Shown: positions 8,934 through 19,750 of the stretch, in pieces
Layout: each line of letters starts with the position of its first letter
How positions within the stretch are numbered: the stretch's first letter is position 1
Translations under genes and position numbers: made by a program
The notes under the pieces: model-generated
The model's input: only the letters and a program-made list of their open reading frames with translations
Databases searched by the model: none
Told to the model about the DNA's origin: nothing
DNA from: Aptenodytes patagonicus
Lineage: Eukaryota > Chordata > Aves > Sphenisciformes > Spheniscidae
Assembly: GCF_965638725.1 (NCBI RefSeq)
Contig: NC_134970.1
Coordinates: 2,299,001-2,363,000 of the forward strand
Reading direction: 5' to 3'
DNA length: 64,000 nt

Positions 8934-11900
8934 CTTTAAAAGAACCAAAACAAAGACAGAGGGCGTGAGACTCCGCTGCAGGGACTTATGTGCTGAGCAT
9001 CCCCCTCCTACTGCAGCCCCTCAGTCAGGCCAGCCCTATTGTACTGAAACAAACACACTCATGAAGTTGGACCAGTGCTATTCTAGGCTATAAATGGGGC
9101 AAGATACAAAGCCTGGGCAGATGGTGGTACTTACACATGTGGGCGGTGGTATCCAAGTGCCCTTAGCTGAGCAGATACTTTCTGAACTTGCTGATCGACG
9201 GCCATCACGTCTGCAGTAGAACGACAGAGTTTCATTCACCTGGTACCATAATTTTAATGGGTAAACCATTAGGTCCTCCTGTCCCGAGGGTCGGGGACAC
9301 TGAACTGAAAGGAAAACGCATGCCAAAAAATAATGTAATGGGAGGAGACTGAGGAGAAAACTCCCTGCAAATTCCACCTCTTGCTGGTGATTCACAGGAG
9401 CAGCACCCCTGGCCTGTACAAACCAGCTGCGGGGCATCTGCCCGGGCCTGGTACCCACCTGGCCGGCAGGTGGGCAGGGGAGGGTGCCAGGTGCCGTCGG
9501 CCAGGCACCGGCTCTCAGCATCGCCGTGCAGCATGAAGCCTTCGTCACAGGAGAACCGCACGGCCACCCCGTAGGGAAAGGTGAACCTCTGCGGAGTCAT
9601 CCTTCCCCTCTCGACCGTGGGCTTGGGGCACCGAACCACTGCGGGAAGAGAGGTGGGAGCGGTGGGTTTGGCTGCTGCCCTTCCCCAGGGACAACGGGGA
9701 ACCAGGTCAGGCGGGGCAGAGCCGCTCTTCCTGATGCCCTCTGCATCAGTTTCATACTCAAACACAAGAATTGATCCTCAGCTGCCTGCAGCAGCCCCCA
9801 GTGAGACCCTGCCAGTCCCTGGTGTTACTGAACAGCTCGTGGTGCCGAGCCCTTCGCACAGGAGCCAGAGGAGCCGCACGGTCATTAAGCTGCTCTGGGT
9901 TTGGAGCTCTCGGCCCAGGGTGTGTAACAGGGCTGGGGCTTAGCCCCAGCATCGCACCCAGGTCCTGGCTTCAGTCTGATCCCATACAGGAGAAACGACT
10001 CACCCCTGCACTCCGGGGCAGGTCCGCTCCACGCCAGGTTCACCCCATCGTCGGAGGTGCAGTAGATGGTGGCGTCCCCAATGAGGGACAGACCCTCCGC
10101 ACAGCTGTACGTCACCTCTGCGCCATAGGGGAACTGCTCCGTTCTCAAGCCAGAGTGCTGCCCGTTGGTGGTTTGTGGAGGGGGGTCACAGACTATGAAA
10201 TAAAGGGAATTGATAAGAAAAGAAATGCACGATTATCATATTCAGGTGATAATCAAAATCACCTCTGGGAAATCAGCACAAGAGTTAACTTCATGTTTGT
10301 AGTGCGGCAAATTCACATGAAGTTGCTGCCTGGCTTCTTGCCTCTTACACCAGCTCAAGGCTCCCACTTCTCGCTCACCTCCCACGTGGGTCACATCTCC
10401 AGGGAGAAGACACCTCAACACTTCCAGCCCATGAGCCGGTGATCATCATCCCGTTCCCCAGAAGCAGATGCTGAAGGCAGGTTACCTACTGACTGCTGTT
10501 TCTGAATACCGATGCACAAGATTTCTTCTCAGCACCACATTACACATACCTTTATCACAAAATGGTAACGGGGGAGCCCAGCTCACATCAGCCTGACACT
10601 CGGTCGAGTCCTGGCCCCTGAGGACATAGCCCGAATCACACGCCAGCCTCAGTCGGGTCCCAACTCTGTAGTCATTTTTGCTTTTAAAAATCTCTCTTCC
10701 ATGAGCAGTATCTGGCTTTGGGCAACGACGTTCTAGAAACAACGGAAAATAAAGGATGTCATGTATTTTCAGAAAGAACTCCAGTGAAGATGCTTTCTAT
10801 GGAGAAGACAGTTAGCAAGAAGATCTGAACCCTGGAAAAAAAAGGTGACTGTCACACAGATGCAGGTCTCAACGTTTCCTTTGTAACTCTAAAGGAGTTT
10901 CTGCTTCTACAGTCAGATTTTTCAGAGGCTGTTGGGAAAGGCACATGCTGAAGAGCTGTGCCTGACCAAGCCTCCCCTCGGGGCTCTCGGCACCACACAC
11001 CGTTATTATCCCAGGGGCTGCAGGCCCTGCTTTCCCACTGAGCTGCACTCGTGAGGTTGCTGAGCACCTCACGGGCAGTGTTAGGGCCAGGACAAGGAAT
11101 CGTCTATGCTCTAATGCTGGCTGCTCTGTGAGGTGGAGCAGGCTCTTTCCTCCTGGCAAGGTTTTCCTGAGCTTTTGGGCTCAGGCCACTTTCAGTAGCT
11201 TGCTGATATTGCTATGGTGCCCCATCGCTAGGTTATTAGTTTCAGCAGTGTCAGTTATTTATGTTGTTGCGTTTCCCCTTTCAGAAGAAAATGCATTGAG
11301 AACATCCTCTGCTCCCAAGCCTCGTATCAGCAAACCAGCCCAGCTGTTGTCCAAAGCACAAACCACATCCCCTTCCAGCTGGGTAAGTGTCTTCCAGGCT
11401 TCTTAGGAACCTCCTAAGCCTACCAACACCCAGCCCTTCGCATCCCACCTCCCCAGACACTAGCTCAGCCCCCTGCCAAACCCCCGTACTTTTTCCACAG
11501 CAATCCCCAGGCAATATACTGATCCATCTGGATCTTTTGCTGCCTATTTCTTCCAAGTTAACACAGGAGGACTAGATCTGGGGATACATGGCAGTGGGGC
11601 AAAATTCTCCTTGGCTACTACTACCATCATCTAAGGCCACATGTAGATTTTTCAGCGAATGTCAGCAGACAACTGCGCTGTACAGAGTGACCCAAACCTT
11701 TGCAGTCAAAAGTAGTCGCCAAGTCAACAAGCTTCACCAACCCTCACCTACCTGGAGTACACTCCGGTACCGCTGGATCCCATCTACCATCACTTGAACA
11801 CCGAAGCACAATGTTATTGCTATGACCTTTGAAAGCGTAGCCATCATCACACGTAACTTCCAGCCTGTCTCCGTACACATAATGGTCTTTAGCTTCCCAC

Positions 11901-14900
11901 ACATTTAAGGGCTTTCCATGGCTGACATCTGGATTTGGGCAACGAATTCCTGAGAAATGCCAAACATTAGCAAGTGTGAAACCACGGCAAAGCCATCTGG
12001 ATGACAGCAGATTTGTTGTAAACAGAAGGATGAATGCTTTGTAAAGCAAAGACACAACACAACGCTAAATCTGCCCCAGCACCATCCCCGGGCACTCCTG
12101 GGGGACGGGGTGTTTGCAAGGGACTCTGCAACCGCAACCTCCCCTTGGATGGAGCAAGGTGCCCTCGACACTGCAATGACTTTTTCCACAGGTTCAAGGG
12201 ACTAGAAAGCATAGCTGGTAAATAAAGCAGCGAAAACCCTGTGGCTGGGGACCAAATCAAGGGAGTTCAAGAGTCACAGCAAAGACCAGAGACACGCCAA
12301 GCTGGGCACCTGGAGCATCCCCCCTCTCTCCCTCACCCTGCGATCTGCACAACAGCAGACCACGCACAGTTTCTTCATTCGGTAATAATTTTGCCAGATC
12401 ACGAGGGTAAGTAAGCCAAAAGGAACGTACACTTACTTTCACAAGGAGGTGGGGTTTCGGTCCACGTAAAATCCGGCAGACACTTAATGTGCCGCGTGGT
12501 TTCTTCCGGGCTGAACTGGTGGCCCTCCCTGCACTCGTAGGTCACGACAGTCTCCACAGGAAACAAATTGCCAGCAAGTTTTGCTTTAACAGCATTATGT
12601 ACATCTGGAGGGTTGTCACAGCTACCTAGGAAAGAAATTCCAGTTTAAGGACATTGCCAGTGATAAATCAGTGAGGCCCATAATGGTACGTAACATAACA
12701 GAGAGAACTTGGGGAAAAATCGTGGGCTCACATTGTTCTTTCTGAGATGCACTTAATCGTCCGAGTTCAGTAATGCTAAAGAGTGAGTGCAAAGGAGACA
12801 AATGAAAACACATGAATAATTTCAGCCTGCATGGTAATTTTCACTGTTATAACAAGATGTAATTTTTAATAAAGTTTATACTATCTGAGGCTTTACCAAC
12901 AAACTTTAAAAATATTAAGTATACTAAGGTTAATTTAGTCCCTTTGAATTCTACTGAGAAATGCTCACCAGCTTGAATGGGACAAGGCTTTAGTCTCTAT
13001 GGCCCAAAGTCATAAATTCCTGAAGTCACCTTAGCGCTACAGAGATTAGCCAAAAAAAAAAAAAAATCCAAAAAGTTAAGTCTTGGAGCCATCACTTTCA
13101 GGACCTAACGCTCTCTTAGGTGGGTGGGAACTTCACTGAAGCAAAGCTGCTGGGCCAGGTGGAGCAGCCCTCGGTCCACCACACTTACTGAGCTGACAGA
13201 GCGGCAGCGGAGGGTCCCAAAGGCCGTTCTCTTTGCACGTGGACGCATCGCTGCCGTTCATGGTGTAGCGGAAGTTGCAGTCGAACATGACGGTGTCTCT
13301 GTAGGTGTACGCAGCCCGGTACCCGCTCAGCAGCTTCCCGTTCTTCACGCTCGGATTCTCACAGTTAATCACTGCGTCAGGGAAACGCCACCACTTAGGA
13401 AATCGGCAGTTATGCTCAAGAGGGGAGATGAGGGTATTAAAAACAGTCTCGTAGCATAAGATGCGTTCACCAAAAAGGCTGAAAATGGACATGACAAGGT
13501 AGCAGGCTGATGTGATATTTTTGAACTCCGTATTACAGCATTTTTTAATTTCATACTTTTTATTAAGGCAAAGCGTAAAAAGAACATAGGAAAGGCAGCA
13601 GGTATCGCAGCAGCTTTCCGAATTCTTTGCAGGCATTATATTTTACACAGGCCGGCAGGCAAGATGCATCATCTGGTTTGCAAACGCTAATGAAAATCCC
13701 ACTCCCATGTCCCCTGCTGACTTGGTGACCGTAAGCAGTCACGGTCCCTGCGATGGGAGATCCGTTACTGCTACCAAACTCGGAGCGTCTCACCTGCAAG
13801 AGGTGATTCCAGCAACATAAAGGAGAGAGACGGCTCCAAGGAAGAAAACAGCTTTAGCAGACCAGGCAGGAGGCAGCGGAGAAGGGGCTACGGCTGGTGC
13901 TGCTGCAGTGCCCCGGTGAGCTTGCAAGCGCGCGCCTCACCTCCCGCATGGGAGCAGCTCACCTTTGCACTCCGGGGCTGGCTTGCTCCAGACACCATTT
14001 ATGTTATCTGTGGTTGTACAGAAAATAGAGGCATCTCCCACCAGCGAGAAAGGTCTCTCTCCCCTTTGGACGGTGTGGCACCAGTAAGTGACAGATACTC
14101 CATATTCAAAGAGCTCTTTGTCAGCTCCGCTGTGCTCTCCATTAGCTATTTTTGGAGGGGGGGAACACGGTATTGCTGGGGAGGGAGGGGGGAGAAATGG
14201 TAGAGGGAGGGAAGAACAAGAAAGAAAGAACGAACTTAATTTGTTTTGAACCAAAGGTCTGGTAAGGAAAACAAAATAAAATTGAAACACGAGGTGCCAG
14301 AAGGGTCAGAAATTAAGGGCAGGTCTCAAGGGAGTTGCCCACCAGCCCACAGGCAGCAGAGCTCCGACCCAGGCGACGAGTGGTTTGGGGATATACCACA
14401 GTCTTACATGCAGCTGCCTTACTCCCAGACAGTGAATAATTTTTTTTTGTGCAGGATGATGCAGGAAGAAAAACACAAAGACAAAATGTCTTTCCAGACT
14501 CCACCATGCACCGAACTGCTGAAGTCCTCAGCAGGGCAACGCGACTGCTTCTTTATCCATCCCCAGTAACATTTAAGCAGTAGATCAATTAAGAAACCCT
14601 ACTTACGCTCACAGATGGGAATATCTCTGTCCCATGTAACAACACCATTTTTAATCACACATTGAATTTGAGAATTTCCAACCAGTCTGTACCTGTGTGA
14701 AATAGGGGAGAGGGGATTACTTGACATACTCAATTTTGATGTATTACCTATAACGTCCATCAGGATGGTTTCGGCTTATCATAATTACAGCTGATCAGAA
14801 ATTTGCCGTCAATGTCATTTTTCAATGACACGCTGGCTTTTGACAAAAGCATTTTTAAAATAAAAAATTTACATGGTTTCTAAGGAAAAAACGTCTACTT

Positions 14901-16661
14901 TATCAGCCAGCTGTAGCTACCACTACAGCTCCGAGTTCAGTATTGATGTCTTTTCTTCAAAAAGATACTGAAACATTGGAAATGGTTTAAGAAGGGGCCA
15001 GGAGAGTGAACATGAGTTTGGGAAAAACTGCCTCAAAGTACAAGATTAAGAAAACTCAGTCAGTCTTAAAGCTCTCAAAGGAAAGCTTCAAAAAGATATT
15101 TCAGTCACAGTCTGCAATTACCTACACTAGTAAGGCTTCTGACTGCACAGGCTTTAATCTAGAGGGAAAAGACTTCAGAAAAATCGCTGGGGAAGAAGAG
15201 GACCCGTGCCCTGAGTCCTCCTGGCTTACCCAGTGTTGCAGATGAAGTTCACGGATGAACCAAAACTGAAGTTTTCTGCTAGCATGAGTCTGCCGTTGTC
15301 CGGCTCGCCAGGGTAGATGCAGTGCTTTGCTGGGGAACAACAGGACTGGAGTTAGTTCTTATTTCAGTTTCTTGAAGAATTGGGGAAAATGCAGCAGGAA
15401 AGCAGAAGACTCCTCCAATACTGAGTAAGGGGATGGACCAGAGACCTCCAGATTTCCCCTCCAACCCTAAATTATTCCATGATTCACGACGCTGTTAAGA
15501 CTTGCATCATGACCTGCAGCCAGCCTCTGCAGTCTAAGTGGGGTTTTGCAGTAACTCTGGCAAGCGCGACAGCGTTTCTCCACAGCTAAAGGATTCTCCT
15601 ACTGCAAGTTTGAAATACTTTTTTTGAACCAAGAGTTACAAAGTGCCTGAGCAGAAGAACATCCTTTGAATCAGCAATCAAACACAGCCAGCATGAAAGC
15701 AGATTTCAGCTGTTGCCATCATTACCAGTACTTAGCAGAATACAACTGGTGCTTCATGTCAGGTCACTCATCTCCCACCATCCCGTGAGGTCACTTCGGA
15801 TACTGCTCCAACAAAACGAGCAGATAGCATCAGTGAATAAAAAACAAAATCAAAAGTCAATCCAAAATATACTCACGTATACAGATCTCCCATGATCCCT
15901 GCCACTTATTGTCCTCTCCACAAAGCAACCTGTTCTGGACGTGAACATTTCTCGTGTAACCTGGACGACAGACGTATTCCACCGTTGTCTTATAGGAGAA
16001 TCTGGTAAGGTGACGGTATTGCTCTTTGAGTTCTGCAGATGCGAGATGGGGCGGAACATTGCAGGCACCTACCGACAGAAACTCCATCAGAAAGATGCTG
16101 GGAGGAAAAGCAGTGGGAGTTCAGGCCTGGATTTACTCTGAAGGTCCAGGCGAGGACACTTTGGTGGCCTTAAAGCTAGAAGCAAAGAGGAGAAGCGCAG
16201 TCTGTGACTGGGGATGGCTGAGGCTGGCAGGGACAGGGGAGGAGCATCACCCCACAAGATCCTGGTCACTTCTCACACCTCATCCAGCGGTTTCAAAGGC
16301 TGGTCACAAAGTCCAGATTAACCGTTTCCTCTCCCCAGTTAGTATAAATCACCGCACCTTTTTCAGCTGGAGTAATTCTATGGCCATTTTACACAGCAAG
16401 GAAGAAAAAGGCAAAGGAAGATGGATTCTGATCACAAAGATTTACAATATTCTTGAAATGCAAAGGCAACGAGGAAAAGAGAAGGATCCAAGTCTTGTGA
16501 ACCCCAGCAGAAGGTTTTCCTTTGAGGGATCTTAGTTTACCCCGATAGACTCACTCTCCTCATATTCACTTACTCTGGACAGCCACAACAAGAGCAGCGG
16601 CGAGGAATAACCCAAGGACAGCAGTGCGATCCCTCTGCTTCCCCAGCTCCAAAGCTGGCAT
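8775..16661 (-). CDS. C4BPA: C4b-binding protein alpha chain-like, complete upstream copy
   Basis: Secreted complement inhibitor that should bind C4b/C3b and serve as factor I cofactor. Exons 5' to 3': 16574-16661 (signal), 15877-16068 (SCR1), 15230-15329 plus 14607-14692 (SCR2, split), 13963-14175 (SCR3), 13189-13371 (SCR4), 12437-12625 (SCR5), 11752-11949 (SCR6), 10550-10732 (SCR7), 10004-10192 (SCR8), 9459-9638 (SCR9), 9135-9304 (SCR10), 8775-8933 (tail). They total 2130 nt, 709 aa, with matching phases and GT/AG borders throughout. SCR1-5 line up with human C4BPA CCP1-5; in human, CCP1-3 bind C4b. Human C4BPA has eight SCRs and 597 aa, so this protein has two more. The two-cysteine oligomerisation tail separates it from CD55, CD46 and CR1, which are membrane-anchored. 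The symbol is by family and synteny; avian genes here may carry other names. Confidence 0.92.
9135..9304 (-). CDS. C4BPA: SCR10 exon
   Basis: 170-nt exon, phase 1 in and phase 0 out, starting [11 protein letters not shown] and ending GTWIPPPTC. It keeps four cysteines and tryptophan but is ten codons shorter than its counterpart at 2211-2410. The loss lies in the loop between cysteines 2 and 3. Confidence 0.88.
9459..9638 (-). CDS. C4BPA: SCR9 exon
   Basis: 180-nt phase-1 exon, a complete SCR ([13 protein letters not shown] to LPTCRPG). It is almost identical to 2936-3115 in the downstream copy, including the adjoining intron. Confidence 0.92.
10004..10192 (-). CDS. C4BPA: SCR8 exon
   Basis: 189-nt phase-1 exon starting [15 protein letters not shown] and ending [11 protein letters not shown], with four cysteines. 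It is the close counterpart of 3420-3608. Confidence 0.92.
10550..10732 (-). CDS. C4BPA: SCR7 exon
   Basis: 183-nt phase-1 exon starting [15 protein letters not shown] and ending [10 protein letters not shown], with four cysteines and tryptophan. The acceptor is TTTCTAG and the donor GTATGT. It is the counterpart of 4179-4361. Confidence 0.9.
10733..11751. other. Intron between SCR6 and SCR7, lacking the three SCR exons seen in the paralogue
   Basis: In the downstream copy the equivalent interval carries three SCR exons (5989-6174, 5535-5714, 4851-5030). No open, splice-bounded SCR frame was found here on the minus strand. Those exons were either lost from this copy or gained in the other. 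Confidence 0.55.
11752..11949 (-). CDS. C4BPA: SCR6 exon
   Basis: 198-nt phase-1 exon reading [15 protein letters not shown] to [12 protein letters not shown], with four cysteines and tryptophan. It is the intact counterpart of the decayed exon 6286-6475, which shares the NPxV and YxYGD blocks and the WDxAVPxCxPG end. Confidence 0.9.
12437..12625 (-). CDS. C4BPA: SCR5 exon
   Basis: 189-nt phase-1 exon starting [15 protein letters not shown] and ending [11 protein letters not shown], with four cysteines. It resembles human C4BPA CCP5, including the late TPPPC/TPYQGC end. It contains no methionine codon, so ATG-based scans miss it. The acceptor is TTTCCTAG and the donor GTAAGT. Confidence 0.9.
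13189..13371 (-). CDS. C4BPA: SCR4 exon
   Basis: 183-nt phase-1 exon starting [17 protein letters not shown] and ending [10 protein letters not shown]. It matches human CCP4 in the SGxxxxYxYxDTxxFxC pattern. Four cysteines and tryptophan are present. Confidence 0.92.
13963..14175 (-). CDS. C4BPA: SCR3 exon
   Basis: 213-nt phase-1 exon starting [15 protein letters not shown] and ending [11 protein letters not shown]. It matches human CCP3 (PPPxIxNGxHSG, YGxSVTYxC). There are four cysteines, with a slightly longer loop after cysteine 2. The upstream intron is a polypyrimidine-rich stretch ending CCCCAG. Confidence 0.92.
14607..14692 (-). CDS. C4BPA: SCR2 exon, second half
   Basis: 86-nt exon with acceptor CACACAG and donor GTAAGT, completing the SCR begun at 15230-15329. 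It reads [16 protein letters not shown] to DIPICE. The split after the GY glycine is the classical position in split SCRs of C4BPA, CR1 and MCP. Confidence 0.9.
15230..15329 (-). CDS. C4BPA: SCR2 exon, first half
   Basis: 100-nt exon entering in phase 1 and leaving in phase 2, which the next exon needs. It reads [15 protein letters not shown] to [10 protein letters not shown] with cysteines 1 and 2. The acceptor is CCCCAG and the donor GTAAGC. Confidence 0.9.
15425..15490 (+). repeat. CR1 LINE 3'-end scrap
   Basis: The stretch GATGGACCAGAGACCTCCAG, then CCTCCAACCCTAAATTATTC and CATGATTC, resembles the conserved 3' end of avian CR1 elements (a GGTCCCTTCCAACCC-like block followed by ATTCTATGATTC). 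Only the last 60 or so bases are recognisable, so the insertion is old and truncated. It lies in the intron between SCR1 and SCR2. Confidence 0.6.
15877..16068 (-). CDS. C4BPA: SCR1 exon
   Basis: 192-nt phase-1 exon starting [15 protein letters not shown] and ending [10 protein letters not shown]. It aligns with human C4BPA CCP1 ([13 protein letters not shown] against TTLKYTCLPGYVR). Four cysteines and tryptophan are present. Confidence 0.92.
16574..16661 (-). CDS. C4BPA: Signal-peptide exon of the upstream C4BP-like gene
   Basis: ATG at 16659-16661 opens [20 protein letters not shown], with AAALVVAVQ following, then a GTAAGT donor in phase 1. A polar N-region, hydrophobic core and AVQS cleavage zone fit secretion. 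A second open frame over the same bases also looks hydrophobic, but it leaves the exon in phase 0 and would not join SCR1 in frame. Confidence 0.85.
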
Positions 16662-19600
16662 CTTTCTTTATTCCAGCCTCCCTGTCTGGAGATCCCACAG
16701 AAGTTATCACGTTCTTTTTCTAGGCCAAGTATCTGTAAAAATAGCAGGGGGCATTTACACTCAGGATAAACATAGCTCATGCGGACAGGTCTCATTTCTC
16801 CATCCCTAAACAGTTCCTACAGTCGTGGCTGGGGACCAGAAGCTGCAGGAGCTATTGCAATACTCTGCAACAGAGCGGAGCAGCTCCCCTCCAGCCGACG
16901 GGACCAAGACTCAGCGTGGAGGAGCTGGGCTGCTGGGACAGAGCTGGATTTGGCTGAGGAAGGCTGGCTCCAGCAGACCAGACCCAGAGACATCAAAATA
17001 CAACATAAACAGGACAGCCGATTGTAGATGTTAAGCAATTCCCATAGATTTTATTCCACTAGTCTCATTTATTTACATTTTTGAGAATGCAGCTTTCGAT
17101 TAAAATTTAAAAATAAAATAAAAAAAAAAAGGAAAAAAGAAAGACTAACAGCTCCACTCAAACCATAACATAAATACTTTGTAGCTTGTCAGGTTTGACT
17201 TAAAAACACTACATTGCCAACAGTGTTCTTCCCAGCCAACCAGCCAAATTAATACCTGCAGGGCCATGAGTTTATCTATGCCTTATGGAAAAAGTCCCCT
17301 GAAACTTATCTTACAGGTAAAATGTTTTGTTTTAGTAATAAGTCTCTTGGAAGCAAATTCATAGTCAGATGAAATCATGCCAGAGTCAATACAGTCCCCT
17401 AACAATAAATTATATGCAGAGAGAGAGAGAAGTATCTAACCAGAAAGATACAATGGTTTTGTGCAAATAACATCAACTGGAGTAAAGCTATAAAGCATAC
17501 AAGTCATTCAGGAGACGGAATTGCTTTACAAAATGGAATTTAAGTGCAATTTGGACTAACCTAGCACCCCTAGAGATCAGCAAGAGTCCTCTCCGACTTT
17601 GTTATCCAGGATCATCGTTTATGAGCCTAAACCCTCCCAATGTTACGTACGCTCCAAGTGCCTACCTTCCTCCTGGAAACGAGAGTCTTTCTTGATGCTT
17701 TCTGCCCTAAACTTAACACTTCTTGTGGCCGTTTCATTCCTCTAGCTTTCCTTCAATCCTTCTTACAGCTCTTGGTTTAATTTGATTTAATTTACTAATC
17801 TTTGCACCTGCTAGAGTTGCAAGAAAGCCCCAATCCAGTTCCCAAGAGCAACATCGCCTAAAGCTGTATTGCTTGAAATTGTCTTACCTGGAGGTCTTGC
17901 AGCAGGAGATGGAGAGACCCGGCATGTTCGGCTCTCACAAGGCAAAGTGATGACTGTCCTCGTCCAGTCTCCCCGGCTCCAGGGACCACCGCACTAAAGG
18001 AGGAGTTACGATACGCCTACACACTCAGATATGGCTCCATGCAGAAAAGTTTGAATTCTGCAGGGTTGTGCCAGTTGGCCCATAAATCATTAACTCCTCC
18101 TCTGAGCAAGAAGGAAGTAGTTTATTCAACCCACAAAGCGAAACACTAGAAAACTGAAATGCAACCCAAGCAGATGTTGAAATTGTTTGTTTTACTGTGT
18201 GGAACTGCCAACACTTCGCTGAAATGATCCTTTCTGAGCAGGACGCTGCCCGTTCCACCGTGCAGCAACGGCACCTGGCCAGTGCCGGTCCCCACGCGAT
18301 GCCCAGGGACCTCAGGCACGCTATGGTGGCCTCCTCAAGAGGACCGTTTCACCCCAGGGCCTGTCAACCACAAGCTCATCTCTTCTAGACCTCAAAAGCC
18401 TATGGCCAGCATTCAAAATATGGTTTCTGCAACCAGCTCCACCTAATCCCATTAGAGCAACACCAGCTGGAGCTCAGCAGCACAAGAGGTCCCAGGGAGC
18501 ATCGCTCAGAGCTGAACACTCAAGGTCCATGATGGAAACGCAGCTGCCTTTCATCTCATTGAAAGCTGTTCCCAAATCCGGCTGCCACTCGTAGGTCATC
18601 TTCCAGTAACAAGAGTTTCGGCAGCAGTTGTAACCATTCACTCCTTTTGCACTTTGGCTGCACAGTTCCATCCAGGCTTGAATTGCCATCAAGAACCTGG
18701 CAATGGCCTTTTTACCCTGGGTTGTGCTTCTCACAGGTATTGCTTTGTTCTGCCAAATCTGAGGGTTTTTTGCCAGAAATATTTACCACGTCCCTACATT
18801 GAGTGGGATGTATTACCTTTCTGAAATGCACCTGAGTCCATGCCAAAACGCAGTAAAACAGATTTAGTTCTTGCTCTGTAAAACACGGCAAAAGGCTGCC
18901 TGCCCTCGCCCCACGAGCAGGGGCTTGGCTCACAACAGGCCCCTCGTCACTCCTGAGCAGGCACTGACCTCCACTTCATATTTACAAGAATCCAGTTAAT
19001 CACAGACACAAACATAGGCTTTCTAGATTTATTTTTTTCCAGATGACTCAGAATAAGCCGATTTGTGTGCCGAAAAATCAGCAGTTTCCCCACAGGCAGC
19101 CAGGAGGTTATTTAGCATCTGTGCAGGGTGCTCATGGCCACGAGCATCAGCCAGGGCACAGCCACACCAAAAGCTGTCTCCTGCTCTGACGGCTGCTAAA
19201 CACCCCTAAGACCTCCTCAACCTGCAGTTTGCAGCAGGATAAACAGGATAAAAGGGATTTTCCTTGACCACATCCAAGGTCGCTTCTGTTCAAGCTGTGG
19301 TTGGCGAGTCCCTTTGGGACCAGCTGGTTTCCAGCTGCAGATGCTGGAAATCACAAGTTAAGAGACACACCAGTTGCTTCTCTTGACTTCCACCCCTGCC
19401 CCCAGAAAAAGATATGTGCTTTAAAATAAGTGTTCCTACCCTAACAGCTCCACAGGAAACCTGAAAATCCAAATTCCAATAGCTCCAACAAAAACACCCT
19501 TAAAACCAATGAGGGAAGGGAATGGCAGCAGTAGCTCTGGGGTGCAGCATTCACCATTTCCAGCCCAACTCCCAAAAGCCGGGGACACCTGCCCTCCCCT

Positions 19601-19744
19601 GCAGACCCTCTTCCTCCAAACGCTTTCCACAGACTCCCCTGAATTCACCATTATCTCACAAAACCAGCACACAACAGATGGTTATAGCAAACAACAACGG
19701 AAAGTAACAGAGGAAACTAGATCTATTTTTTTTTTTAAAATCTC
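16662..19744. other. Region upstream of the C4BPA-like gene, no coding exon found
   Basis: It should contain the promoter and 5' UTR of the C4BPA-like gene. An A-rich stretch is at 17101-17147 and a GA run at 17420-17431. The only exon-like segment I saw is at 17887-17997 on the minus strand. No SCR exon of a C4BPB gene was found, although C4BPB is here in human. Confidence 0.5.
17887..17997 (-). other. Possible non-coding first exon of the C4BPA-like gene
   Basis: On the minus strand the segment runs from CTTTAG-TGCGGTGG to a fair donor (CTCCAG then GTAAGAC). A CTCCAG acceptor near 16693, just upstream of the signal-peptide ATG, could receive it as a 5' UTR exon. Its open frame reads CGGPWSRGDWTRTV and later ESRTCRVSP, which matches nothing I know. 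It could be a 5' exon or chance. Confidence 0.25.
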
Positions 19745-19750
19745 TTTATT
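19745..19750 (-). terminator. PFKFB2: Candidate distal poly(A) signal of PFKFB2
   Basis: AATAAA on the minus strand, followed downstream by a poly-A/T stretch at 19729-19740 and preceded by AT-rich, UTR-like sequence up to about 19920. It is about 8.3 kb past the PFKFB2 stop. Mammalian PFKFB2 also has a multi-kilobase 3' UTR. A nearer candidate lies at 27305-27310. Confidence 0.4.

Noticed and set aside
16532-16795. Alternative frame over the C4BPA signal exon (hydrophobic, 87 codons)
   Set aside because: It leaves the exon in phase 0, while SCR1 needs phase 1; the MPALEL frame fits.
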